Assembly: GCF_035582795.1 (NCBI RefSeq)
Contig: NC_134365.1
Span: forward strand, 211,016,387 to 211,080,386
Source of the DNA: Mycteria americana
Lineage: Eukaryota; Chordata; Aves; Ciconiiformes; Ciconiidae
Reading direction: 5' to 3'
DNA length: 64,000 bases
In this document: piece by piece, positions 40,501 through 51,785 of the stretch
How the letters are laid out: every line of letters begins with the position of its first letter
Numbering within the stretch: position 1 is the stretch's first letter
Translations under genes and position numbers: made by a program
The notes under the pieces: generated by a model
The model's input: the letters and a program-made list of their open reading frames with translations, nothing else
Told to the model about the DNA's origin: nothing
Database searches by the model: none

Positions 40501-43429
40501 TTTCTTACCAGGAGAAGTTTCTTACCAGGGCAGGGAGTTCCAGTTCACAGGCTATGCACCAGCAAAGCGAAGTCCTGCCATCCATGTCCCAGCTGAGTGT
40601 CTTCATCATCACTACAGATGGAGCTGTTAGCTGATGTTGTCTTCTGTGCACCACCTTTATTTGGTTGAAAAGTTTCAACCAAAAAAGTTCTTGTTACGGC
40701 GCTTACGTGAGATACTGAGGACCAGGACTTCTGTAGGATTTCTTGCTCCATCTGGGATTGTTACCAGGGTTGACGTCAAGTCAAGTAAATCCATCTATCG
40801 CAGGAAATTCAGTGACGGGATGGTTTGGGACTGTTCTTTGCATGCAGACACGTTCTCGTAAGGTAACTGGGCAAACACATTCTTGATGAATCTGTTTCAA
40901 AGCCCCTAGCAGTTTGGTTAAGAGTAGATTAGAGGAGCAAACCGATTGGTTTATTGGCTTAGGAAGGGACACTGGAGCACAGTGCATCAGTGTCTAGGGG
41001 CGTTGCTCAATCCACTAGTGGAAGTTTAGATGCAGTACATTAAATTACAGCCTATTTATGGATTTGAGGGTGTCCATGTGATTAAATAGTAACTCAGACA
41101 CAGTGAACTTTGAGATCTGAACCCTACAGTGAGGAAAAAACAACACACAGTTCCCACATTGGTTTGGCCAATTCAAACGAGCTCTGCTGTGAACAACCTT
41201 TAGCCTAGAATTTTCTCAGCAGATTGCTGTGTCTGAGAAGAAAAAAACCTCCGTAGCAGAAGGCAGTTGGTGTGATAATATAATAGTAGCGGATAGCTAT
41301 TTTGCATAGAATTAAATGGCAAAAAAAGCAAATGTGAATGATACCATTGGCTGCTGTAACGTAATCCCATCATCTGTATAATACAGGGTAAGGACCTTCC
41401 CCCAGTGCCCTCTGCCTCCTTCCAGCGGTTCGGTCTCTGGGCGACCCAGGGGCAGAAAGCAGCAGGACTGAATGGAGTTCAGCACACACCAGAGCTGGCT
41501 GCGTAAATAAAGCTTTGATGACTGGCATGACGTACCATGGATGCGCAATCACCTGGGGCATGACACACCATAGATGCCCAACCACCAGGGGCTCATCTCA
41601 TCAGACAGTCCCCGTTGAGGACTTCTTTCTCATTCCCACTGGTGGTGGTTAGTTTTGAATTATTAAGTGGTGGTGCGCTTGATTCTGTGCGCTATTGTAC
41701 TGCCGTTAAATCAGGAATTATAACCAGTTACACTACGATAAAGCCAGAACAGTGAGACTGGGGGTTTAGGCACTTTCAGTAGTATCTCTGATCGCAGCAG
41801 AGATTTATTAGCCTTTGACTGGGTGAGCTAAAGCCATTGTTTAAGTCTACCCATCGGAAAAGCAAGAAAGCCGTGCCTGTGATTTTTTGTAATGTTTGTC
41901 CAATTTTGTGTTCATTTGGCACTGTGTTTTGCAGCTGTTGTTTGCATTCCTCCCCACATGGTTCAGAGTACCCGCCATCTCTCTGTCACCCTCCCATTCT
42001 CATACTCATAAATTTCCCATACAAAAAAGAAGAGAGTAAGAAACAGTAGGAAGAAAATGCACTAAATACCCAACATTCACTTTTAAATGTGTCTTTTAAA
42101 TGTGTTCAGTTACTGTCATTTCACCGACAGTCCCATCAGAGTAAGTTTTGGGAAGTGAACTGGACAGCAATGGTCTGGCCGCTCTTTTACCACCAACTAT
42201 TTCAAAATTATATCTCGATGAAACATATTGGCAACTGTGTGTACATGACCTCTGGTTTTCCTTCAGCGAAAAAAGCTGGTGGCAGCCTGAACCATTGTTC
42301 TTTTTATTTAAAACAAGTCTTTCAACTGAGAGCCAAAAAAATGCTTGTCGGCAAAGCTTTGAAAAATCATAAAAGAAATCCAGCAGCTTACAAGAATTTT
42401 CCATTGCCCAGCTATTCACAAAGTAGAACAGAAATTTTCTGTGTGTTTTGGCTAATCCTTAGCTCCCAAACATTGCACCTTGTCCTGTCAAATGAACTTA
42501 TGATTAATAATTCATTTTTTTCATTTTTATTGGTGCTTCAGACATTTATAGCCTTGGACCCTTCTGAATATTCCTTTTTTTGACAATACACATACATCTC
42601 CAATCCCTGTTCATAAGGTATATCATTTCTCAGTCTTTATTATTTCTGCTGTCCATCATTCTTTAAAAAGTTTTCCAAATAACTTGAAATGTGGTACACG
42701 TTGTACACACTATTTTTGGCGTGCTAACATCAGGAATATGTATTTTCCTTCAGAAGCCTCTCACCAGTTCAATCAAGTTTCTACCTTTTAATACAGTTAA
42801 AAGTATTCAGAACCAGCGGCGTGGCTCTGACTATGTCTGGCAGCAATGGGCTCTTCTTTAAATCGGGGATTGTCAGATGAGGAACTTTGCTGATTTTGGC
42901 TGGCGAAGAGAAGGGTGACCTTTCAGGTAAGTATGTGTTAAAAAAATGGCCCTTTGAGCCATCCTGTCTCAGGACGTTTGTGGCATAATATGCTCTGAGC
43001 AGGAAATAACAGTAAACGAGAGTAGGCTGCTCAGATACAGGTACTTTGCAGTTTTCAGTGCTTTTCATGGGGAGTTTATTACATGGCATTACACAAAAGC
43101 CAGGCTGAAACCAACTCTGTTGTTTCATTAGCCAAGGTTAGTAGCTTGGCCAGATCTTAAAAAACTTTAGGAAAAAATCTTACTCATTTTTTTATGATCT
43201 CATTCATTCATTCTGTATCATCAGACAGACCGGTATCATGAGAGGGATCCTCAGGCCTGGACTGGACTCAGACACACAGGTTTCTCTGAGGATCCGGAGC
43301 ATGCCGTCTCGTACGTTTAAATCTTGCAGTGGCAAAAGAATCTGCCTAACTGGCCAATAGCCCATATTTTTTTTCTCTTGCTCTCCTTTTTGCTTCTACA
43401 GATCCTTCCCAGCCTAAAATTTAGCTTCA
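37563..43429. other. Intergenic gap between convergent SMCO4 and DEUP1
   Basis: No gene is recognised on either strand. Open frames are short and without splice-bounded similarity, including the somewhat coding-looking minus-strand frame at 42781-43128. The gap holds a two-copy 33-bp tandem repeat at 41524-41589. It is bounded on the right by a degraded CR1 reverse-transcriptase relic. Confidence 0.55.
41524..41589. repeat. Two-copy 33-bp tandem repeat
   Basis: The units at 41524-41556 and 41557-41589 both start ggcatgac and share about 27 of 33 positions. The partial copy that would follow is not clear. This is a small local duplication in the intergenic gap. Confidence 0.7.
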
Positions 43430-43700
43430 TTTCCAGAGGTTCCTAAATGTCTTCATTAGTTCTTTTAAAACTCCTAGATGCATCTCCCCTTGAGTTGAGG
43501 ATGCATATATATTTAGTTTGTTCAGATGTCCTTCCATCATCTTTTTATTCAGTCCTCATTCCTCCAGCTGAGTCTAGTAATTTTCCTGAGTTTTCCTGTA
43601 AAAGGTTCTTTGATGTCCTCATTTTCATTACTCATTTTATTGCAAACCAAGCCAAACTGGTATTTAAAATCTTGGTATTTTGTGTAAGTGTGATGTAGTG
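43430..43700 (-). mobile_element. Degraded CR1 LINE reverse-transcriptase relic
   Basis: On the minus strand the segment 43430-43536 reads through EGHLNKLN and GEMHLGVLKELM, then ends with NLWK. This resembles the CR1 ORF2 block near the start of the reverse transcriptase, in which a D-H-L-x-N-L motif is followed by D-E-M-H-P-R-V-L-x-E-L and later E-K-S-W. Just upstream, in another frame, EPFTGK may correspond to the CR1 VFTGK motif. Frameshifts and stops show the copy is dead and old. The match is by eye; the borders are uncertain. Confidence 0.45.
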
Positions 43701-43820
43701 TATTTTGTCTTAATGGAAATATAGCTTCCAAAAACAATTTACATTTTTGCTGTGGTCTTGAATATTAATGAGACTTCTTTTACTCACAAACTGGAGCTGT
43801 TTGACAGTCTGATATTATTT

Positions 43821-43932
43821 TTATCCAGATTTTTCCAGGAAGTTGGCAACAGTATATGCTGGAAAGCACTTCTTCAGTATCTCTTTCACTGAAACTGGTG
43901 GTTCATCAACACTGTCTGTAATTTCTGTTTCG
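43821..43932 (-). other. Unrecognised exon-like open segment
   Basis: On the minus strand a possible acceptor (tgctgtgcaag) is followed by an open frame of about 37 codons ending in TAA. Its residues include DEPPVSVKEILKK and VANFLEKSG, a coding-like, lysine- and glutamate-containing composition. It lies about 0.9 kb downstream of the DEUP1 stop and just upstream of a CR1 relic, in the same orientation. It could be an alternative DEUP1 last exon, part of a decayed element, or chance. I recognise no family. Confidence 0.25.
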
Positions 43933-44828
43933 CTTGCACAGCAATAGAATTCAGTATGAATTGCAAATAAAAGGAATCTCAACATTATGCAGTTTTTTGG
44001 CACATGGAGTTGAATTAACTCTGCTCAGTTTTAAAATGTTTTCTTATGTTGCAGAAAAATATAAAGAATTTAGGCCCCTACCTGAACCAAGTTGTCTGAA
44101 GTTAAAGGTTTTTTCCCTATTCCAATGTAGTTAAACAATGAGCAAACACAGTATCAAAACATCAGTACCAAAAGAGGTGCTTTTGAAGACAGGATTTAAA
44201 AATCGTGACATATTAATGTAAAGCATGTAAAGCACTTGAGATCAGGCTCTGCCCCAGGTGAAGTCTACAGGTCTGGTAAAAGGGGCAACACAGGTGGCTT
44301 CAAAATATGTGCTTTGTCTATTCATGTTCTCCTCACAGACCTGCATGCCTCAGAGCATAAGAAAGAAAGAGCTCAGACTTCTCATTTCAAGAGTCCCAAG
44401 AGCTATTTCTATAGCCAAGAATAACCAGAGCATAGATAAGCTCTTTATGCTGGGAGCTATGACACGGCTAAAGGCCCCTATTATTCTTGTTCTGTGCAAT
44501 CTAGAGAATTTCTCTTGGCTGATTATATTTTCAAGGGAATAATTCCACTTATTAGCCCTCTGTACATCACAGAATTGAAAGTATCTTTCTTAATTTACAA
44601 TGCTGCACACAATTTAACTATGCAAAACCAACCTGTATATTTTAGAATATGTTTAGAGTACGATATTTTGTAATATAGTCAAGTTACAATATACCTAAAT
44701 CTGTAGGATAATAATTATCTTATTGAAACCTTGGTGTTAAAAATACATGCTATTGGCAATGTGCCTAAATACATTAAGCAGCTAGTTGCAGATTTTAGTT
44801 GTAAGAAACTCATGGGTGATTACTTCCT

Positions 44829-44834
44829 TTTATT
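44829..44834 (-). terminator. DEUP1: Possible early poly(A) signal of DEUP1
   Basis: TTTATT on the plus strand gives AATAAA on the minus strand about 20 nt after the DEUP1 stop codon. It would give a very short 3' UTR. Other hexamers may lie farther downstream, so this is only a candidate. Confidence 0.3.
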
Positions 44835-44854
44835 TTCTTAATTGTGTGGCTGGC

Positions 44855-45025
44855 TTAAGTGTGCCTGCTTTGCTGTATCCTGGCATATTTTTTTAGAGTA
44901 TTTTCAGAATGTCTTTGCAGTTCTTCAAGGTGTGAATTTAAACGTTCTTCAAACTCTCTTGTATGTTTCTCTTCCTCTTGAAGGAACTTTTCTGTTGTTG
45001 CAAGGAAGGACATCTCAGAGGGAGA
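44855..45025 (-). CDS. DEUP1: Deuterosome assembly protein 1, last coding exon
   Basis: The acceptor (ctattcattactcag) places the exon start at 45025, in phase 0. The frame reads SPSEMSFLATTEKF, then a charged helical stretch with LQEEEKHTREFEERL and LEELQRHSENTLKKY, and ends QQSRHT before TAA. It matches the C-terminus of mammalian DEUP1 (CCDC67) as I remember it, which has a similar PPDMSF start and ends in NRHI. This terminal coiled coil is shared with the paralogue CEP63, whose C-terminal part binds CEP152. DEUP1 scaffolds deuterosomes, the platforms that multiply centrioles in multiciliated cells. The final 56 residues appear intact. Confidence 0.92.
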   Translation of the reverse strand, partial: SPSEMSFLATTEKFLQEEEKHTREFEERLNSHLEELQRHSENTLKKYARIQQSRHT

Positions 45026-48000
45026 CTGAGTAATGAATAGAAAATCATGGTTAGTAAAAACCAGCAAGTACTACAACATGTTTGCATTATCAAATTTTAG
45101 ATTTGAAAAACATCTTAACCTATTGCAGCTAATAACGTTATAATACTTTATATCTCTCCTAGAAAACATGAATTTGGGCATACATTTTTAAAGGCATTCT
45201 GGTGCCTAAATGACATCATGTGAACATGATGTTTGAATACCTGTGATATTCACAGCATTAGGATGTAGATTTGCCATTAAAAATTTAAATATCCCATTAG
45301 ACAGAATTAAGCTGCTTCAGAACCTCCAAAATCTTTGGATCAGCTAAAGGTTGTGTTCGTCATTTGTATAATTTAGACCAGGACAGAGGACAATAATCTG
45401 GTTTTTGGAATTCCAGGATATATCTAGTGTTGAGTACTGCTGATTGCCTCCTGTAATTTTAGCTCTCTGCTTCTGTGATGTGATGCTTTCTAAGGAAAGG
45501 AAGAAAACCTATGCTCATTTCAGTACTATCAACTTCAAGCCCTGATATTCTGGAGAATGTACTAAATTTTATTCGCTGCAAGTAGTTCACTGAAAAATCT
45601 TCTTTCCATTTAATGAGCATTTAGTAGACTGAGACATAAACCATAGCAAAATCAGTCTTAAAATGGTTGTCATGGGATGCAGAATTGTAGAAAGCAAAGG
45701 ACATGAGTAAGTCTTTGCTGGAACAAGTTATAAATTTTTAAGCATCTATTTTTGTTAATTCTTTTTGCTAATACTTAAGATGCATTCATTGGAATGTCTT
45801 TATCAAAAGAAATATGAAATAATTTTCTTTGCCTGAAGATACTGTGCTTGTTTAAATAAATTCAATGTTTATTTGTATAGATAAATACAATTTTATGACA
45901 TGAATTTTTAACAGTCAACTGAGAAAAAACTTAGTATAGGAGCTGTAATACTGAATAAGAGAAAGATAATTTTCTGTCTTTATATGATCATATATTGAGA
46001 AAGATGATTGACATTTATTATCTCAATTAAACCATACGTTAAATAGTTTTAATAACCAATTGAGTTATTAGTCTCTAATCTCTGGTTTTGTGTTTCCTAG
46101 AATGTAAAAAGGAGAGTTTACCTGTCAGCACATCAAATAGGAATGGCTTCAAGTCATTTAAATATTCAAATGTTTTGTGGAAAAGGCCAATTCTAGTACA
46201 CCTGTAAATTTTTATTCTAGGCTCCATTGTATCAGAATGGGGTATTCCCCATTTCCACAGCAACTAGAGGCAGATCTGGTCTTTGCTTTCAGCCTGGTTT
46301 AAAACTGCCCTTGAGCAGCTTTTCAGGCCAAAAGATACTAACTAGAGAAATGCTTTAAAGCACTATTCTATTCAAACTCTTTGCAGCAGACCTTGGGATG
46401 AAATTTAGAGATTTCCTATAGGAAACCCCTTTTCTTTTCAAAGTACAGCAAGTAAGCGATAGCCGGAAATAAATTCTGAATGTAATACCATCCTTCCAGA
46501 GTGAGGCAGGCTTTCTGATGTATAGGGCTCCTAAATTGAAATTCACAGATAAAGCAGAATCTTCCTTTTCTCAGTCCCTCCAAATTAGTGTTTTAACAGA
46601 GCAGGGAAGAAAAAGTGACTTAATTTGCCATGTAGGAATAAGGAACCCAAAGGCATTGGATCACTTTGTGCCACAACACTCTTCTATCTATCCCTGCACT
46701 AGCAGGGATAAGAAAGAATGTGAATCTTCCAGTGTTTGAGAAACTCTGGAGGGAGATCACCGGCCTTCTGGTTTTCCTCATCATTGAGGAAAATAAAAAA
46801 TCATCATTGTTTACATATGAAGAGTTGTTCCTGAGATTTTGAATGCCATGGCTATATGCACATTTATTCCTTCGTGGGCTAGGTCACAAATATATCTCCT
46901 TGTGACATTTGGATTCAATGATAGAGTTGGCAGTACTATTTTGAAGTATTTGAAGAAGGCTTTCGTATTACGAAGAAGACATTGGATTTGGAGGCTTTAC
47001 TTAAAGAATCACCAGGTGTTTCACTTACTAAATACCAGCTCTGAAATCACTGATTCAATACTGAGCAAATAAAATACTTCCAGTGAGAAGTGTATGAAAC
47101 TGGGAAAATGTGAATCTGAAATATGAATTTAATAGGTGTCATCACCTAGAGAAAAAAAGAGTCATGTCAGGCTTTTCCATACGGACAGCAGATTTACATG
47201 AGTGCTAGTCTTCAGAAATGTTATATCAAGTTATGAGAGATTCTCAGAGATTCATTATAACAATGTTTACAATTGCTGACTTGTCATTAGAAACATATTG
47301 GCCTCATGATCAAGCTATCTTCCTAAAATGCTAGTGACCTTTGCTTCAACTGGTACTTACTTTGATGTGGTTTTTCTTGAAATACACTGTAAACTTCAAA
47401 TGAGACATTTCTGAATTTCCTCAGAGTTGAGAGAAGTATGTTTATCACTTAGAATAAGCAGATCATGGTTCCCTACAGCTCCTTACCCGAGGGTCAGACA
47501 TCACTCTCACTTCAGATAGGTCCCTAATGCACTGGTTTTTATGCACTTTGAGAGAAGGTAGTCTCTAAACAGGTCTAAAAGGCAACATTTCTTGTTAGCA
47601 ACTAAGCTTTGCTTTCCAAGCCTCTGGTCTGTTCTTTCACTATGTTCTTTATTGTCTTTATGTTCAGTGCCTGAGGAAGAAAAACCATAAAGAAACCGCT
47701 TTAATCCATGTCTCAGATGAGATTCATGGTCCCCAGTTTTGAATTTCTTTTCCTCAGATTACACTTCTTTTATGTCTTTCAGTTTTCTAACTGGAGCTGG
47801 ATAGAAATGGGTTCATTGCTAAGCTTTCACCCTAACTTGTTTGGGTAGTTAGGCAACAAGGAGTCTACTTTTTCATTTCTACAGTGTCAGCTGATCCCAT
47901 ATTTCTTTGGTGTAGACCAGTAATGAGAATCACCTTTTTGCCTCATCATTTGCTGGAAATGAAGGCGTGCACCTGATAGAGATGCATATTTCCACATATG

Positions 48001-48985
48001 AAATATCTGCTAAATGTGTCTTCTCCTTAAGCAAAAACTACCCAAAGTTAGCTTTTGTTAGCTCTGGATTTTGAGTTAGCTCTTTGAGTTAGCTCTGGAT
48101 TGCTGGGGAGAAGCACTTCAGGAAGCTAGGTCTATTCTCTCTCACAGACTGCCTAGTTAATTTGCCTAGAGTTAATCTCTGTCTTGCCCCATGAGTTGTC
48201 TCAGCATTCTTGGATGCACATTGAGCAGGGCAGCAAGAAAGCTTTAACACTTGGGATATTCTAACATTTAGTGGTCAAATCATGAGTGGTCAAATCCCAG
48301 AGTGTTAAAGTCTTCTCATGTTTATCCCCTTCTACTTTCCAGGAAAGTTCTTGTAACACTAGGACTAGAAATTGGTCTGGCTAATTTTAGTCTCACTGCA
48401 ACTAAATTTGGGGGCTTTTGGGGGTACTTTCCTCTAACCCTACACTGCAATACATCTTAGGCAGCAGGTACAGATGCCTGTCTTCAACATGCTCATATAT
48501 GAAAATCAAAATTCAGATGCCTAGGAAATCGCCAAGCCATATAGGAAGGTTTTTAGAGGGCCTAAGTACCTAACCAGCTAGGTAACAGTAATGCCTAAGA
48601 GTGAGAGGCATGGACCACAGCATGCCTCAGGGTAGGCTCAAGACTGCCAAAATAATTCCTAATAATGTCCAGTGGTAGAATTTCCACAACTTTCCATTGC
48701 AATCTATTTATTAAGCTATTTCCCATTGTTAATGTTAGAACGTTTCCTGATGTTTAATTTAAATTTTTTTTGATACAGCTTAAGTCTTTCTTGTCTTTCC
48801 AAGTCTGGAAAGCAAGAACAGACAATGTCTATCCATCATCTGAAGAGAAACATGAGAAGGTATTTGTGACTACAGCTAAAAGACCCAGATTGGGAAGCAC
48901 AATGTACATAACTGCTTGCTCCAGCTGAAATGGAGAAATTGTGTAGAAATGGACTATTCTGAAGCAGCAAATAATCTTATTGCCT

Positions 48986-49027
48986 ATTTTATTTATTTAT
49001 TTGTTTGTTTGTTTGTTTGTTTATTTT
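48986..49027. repeat. (ATTT)n/(GTTT)n microsatellite
   Basis: The run atttatttatttgtttgtt continues through further gttt units before tattttc. It is an ordinary tetranucleotide microsatellite within the DEUP1 intron. Confidence 0.8.
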
Positions 49028-50099
49028 CTGTGGGAAAGATTAAACTTGAAGCTGGACATTGGACTGTTCTATGGAATAGTCTTCCCAGAAACTGGGAATG
49101 GATCAGGCAACTATTTTCTGAAGTTGTTCATTTCAGAAGCTGAGCACACCCCAAAGTACTGTTCAGAGAAAGAGTATTTCCCTAGATTTGAAAAGCCTTG
49201 AAACAAGTATTTTTGAGGTTATGGGAATTTCCAGTCAATCCCAGCTGAGCTTTCTAGTTTACTCTAAGGCAGGAGTGACTTTCTTTACACGTGTAACCTC
49301 TTAAGTACGAACATGAAAGGACAGAGGTTCCAGTGGAACATTTACTAAGGTTGTCTGAAGACTCTCTACTGGGAGGAGAGATAAAAGTCTTTTTCTAAAG
49401 CCCTAGAGACTATTTTCTCTCCCCTAAATACCAACAGAGTAATTCTGGTACGTATCAGGACATCACCTGCAATTCCAATGTTTTCAATTGGTGCTACAAA
49501 TATTCTTCAGAAAAATGGTCCGTTATAACATCTTCAAAAGTTTTGAACATACTGCAGATTTCGCTTAGGTTAAACATCAGTCCTGAAAACTCTGTCCAAG
49601 AACTCTGGTTTATGACATATTGTATGTTTTTTTCCTCTTTCTCCTTGATGCAATGGCTTTCCATTTGAACACAGAGCTCTAGAGTTGTTGAATCATCTCT
49701 GCACTAAAGCTGTGGTATCCAATGTCAGTCTGAGTGATGACTTTTGGCGATCTTCTGAACTTGTACCTGCTTCAATGCCACTGATTTGGACTTAGACACT
49801 GTATGAGAATTATCCCTTGCTTAATAGTTTCATTATGTACTTTGCCCACACACCAGCTGGAAAGTGTTTTCCTTATAATCTAGTCAACTGTCTTGGCATC
49901 GACCCTGTCCTGAGTGCCAGCTGGGAAATAGTTTCCCTGCAGCTTGCAAAAGTGTCTCAGAACGGACATTTTCCCTGGGCTGGCTGGAAACAGAAGCTTT
50001 GTGGTCTGGTGTCTCTGTCTGACACTTCTGATGGAAGAGAGGAGAAGAACTGGTGTTTATCAGACTCTCCTGAAAAAGTCCAAACAATTATTTTCGCGA

Positions 50100-50545
50100 T
50101 TAGCAGTTTAAAAGAGGAAGACTCAGAAGCCATGAGAAACCAATAGCCATTTACTTAAAATTCCTGTGAAGCATAAGAATAGAAAAATGGAAGTGAGGTC
50201 AAACACCCAGGACTATCTGGTTCTCTCCCTGTTCTCCGAGTACTGGGACACAGCTGCTGGGACCATGGTCAGTGAAGGGCGGCACTGCAAGGGAAGGGCT
50301 TCCCAGGCAGGCCATTGCTATGGTGCTGCCTATCTACAGTGTGATTCTGGACTATGAAGACAGTCTTCCAGCAGCCATGTCTCCGACAGGAAAGGATGTG
50401 CAACCATTTCTGAAGTGGACAGCAGAACTGGGGTACGACAACCATAAACTGTTTGAAGATGATTGTTGGTGTCATGATGCCTCTTCTCTCCTACTTAAAG
50501 TGACGAGTGGCAAGAAGATTGCCTATTGGTTCCCCCAGTCAATGC
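50100..50545 (+). pseudogene. CYC1: CYC1 (cytochrome c1) processed pseudogene
   Basis: Translated plus-strand pieces follow cytochrome c1 of respiratory complex III in order. DSEAMRN lies near 50.12 kb. QDYLVLSLFSEYW corresponds to EDYVFSLLTGYC, RQAIAMVLPIYSVIL to GQAIAMAPPIY, and SLPAAMS..KDVQPFLKW to TPATMSQIAKDVCTFLRW. GKKIAYWFP corresponds to the C-terminal RKLAYRPP. The copy runs across the C-terminal half without intron-like gaps, as expected of a retrocopy. It is broken: the frame changes near 50300, stop codons interrupt the part before 50166, and the C-terminal membrane helix is mostly lost or scrambled. It lies in the last DEUP1 intron in the opposite orientation. The alignment before 50100 is too weak to claim. 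The clear divergence suggests an old insertion. Confidence 0.8.
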
Positions 50546-51484
50546 TGAAGTCTTCCCTCTTCTCTCTCTACAGGCTCAGCCACACACCTGCAGTTCAGGA
50601 TCTGCTGGGTACAAAGATGCACGTATCACAGCTGGACAGAGAGATGGCTACACTCCATTCCCTGTTAACCTGTTAGTTCCATTATTTAATGATGGTGTGG
50701 TTGCATGGTTTGAGGTCTGGAAAACAAGCGCTAAGTTTTCAAGGGGAAAAAAATAGTGGCCTGTAGTGGAGGCCTCAGGAAGAATAGAAGATACTAAGGA
50801 AGAGGATAAAGCTCAAATTTAAAGAGAGATCTAAAGTCAAAGAATTATGGAAAGTTTTTCCTAAGAAGTTACCCTAGGCAAAGTGGGATTTATCCCACTT
50901 GTCATGGAGGTTGGTAATCTCCAGCCTATGAAGACTGAAAGAAAGAATGCTGCACTATCGCTCTTTCATTTCAAGACAAATAAGGATTACAGCAGTTATC
51001 ATTTCTGTTCCTTTTTGAATACAATAGCTAGCACATAGAAAATAGTTGCTGCAATTCCTCTAATTTCATCCATCAATCAAATGCTATAGAAACTTGATTT
51101 GTCTAACAGCAGTTAAGGCAGTAAGTTTGCAGACATTATGGAAATACACTTAAAGCAGGGTGCCCTTACAGAAGGGAATATGAAGCAGAGTGCTCCAATA
51201 TAGAAGGCAATGAGCTGAAATGTAGAAATCTCTCTCACAGTCACGTAATGGCAGGTAATTATCAGCATCGTTATTAGTACAGAGGTATGGCCCAGTAGGG
51301 GATGTTTAATCTCCAGAAAAACTGCCTTTATGTTAGGATAAGGTATTTCCATTTTTGCTGGGCTGGCACTGGATAAATAATAATGACAACAGGGGTGATC
51401 TAATTTTTGGCTCCTCCAAGGCTGCATTTGGTCCACAGATGGATCTTTTGAGAATATATGTGTTATAGGAAAATAGTTACTTAC

Positions 51485-51785
51485 TGATAATTTGATTTCT
51501 TCTGCATTGTAAGCAGGTCTCAGTAAACTGCTTGTTCTGCCCTTTTCAGGAAACGGCCCACCAAAGCCCAAAGGATACCCCATTGGTGGTGATGGACATT
51601 TATAATCTATTTTCATTTCATGACCTCTGTGAAGTGTACGAGAAGACAAAGTGCTATCACTTTTTGAACCGGTGATATCGCCTTGGCCATATAAAGCAGG
51701 ACTACAGTTTCTGTGGTATCCACTGGCTGTGAACATAGCAGTCTGTTGACGTTCCATTTCCCGTGCATCTTTCTTTTGAAAAGTT
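51485..51785 (-). CDS. DEUP1: Deuterosome assembly protein 1, penultimate coding exon
   Basis: The acceptor ttttctcttttag and donor TCA|GTAAGTAA define a 301-bp exon. Its first base completes a codon begun in the 58216-58415 exon, and it ends in phase 0, matching the last exon. It begins TFQKKDAREMERQQ, close to the mammalian TFQAKEM segment. It then continues for about 85 residues of polar, proline- and serine-containing sequence (including PSPPMGYPLGFGGPFPEK) and ends in EEIKLS. This middle part is much longer than the short segment I recall between TFQAKEM and SPPDM in human DEUP1. It has little coiled-coil character and looks like a disordered linker before the C-terminal coil. The frame is open throughout, so it is probably used. 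Confidence 0.85.

Larger units (their letters stand above)
45026..51484 (-). other. DEUP1: DEUP1 last intron
   Basis: About 6.5 kb between the last two DEUP1 exons, AT-rich and non-coding on the gene's strand. It hosts a plus-strand CYC1 retrocopy at about 50.1-50.55 kb, a TTTG repeat near 48.99-49.03 kb, small direct repeats near 48.06-48.10 and 48.27-48.30 kb, and possible old amniote repeat remains near 48.5-48.6 kb. Confidence 0.8.

Noticed and set aside
42781..43128. 115-codon minus-strand frame next to the CR1 relic
   Set aside because: Some coding-like stretches, but they could not be aligned with CR1 ORF2 or any known protein. Left as unexplained non-coding sequence.
49817..50100. 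Extension of the CYC1 retrocopy further 5'
   Set aside because: A few residues (such as DG..E near 50030) line up with cytochrome c1, but the spacing is wrong by several residues and the rest does not match, so it was not included.
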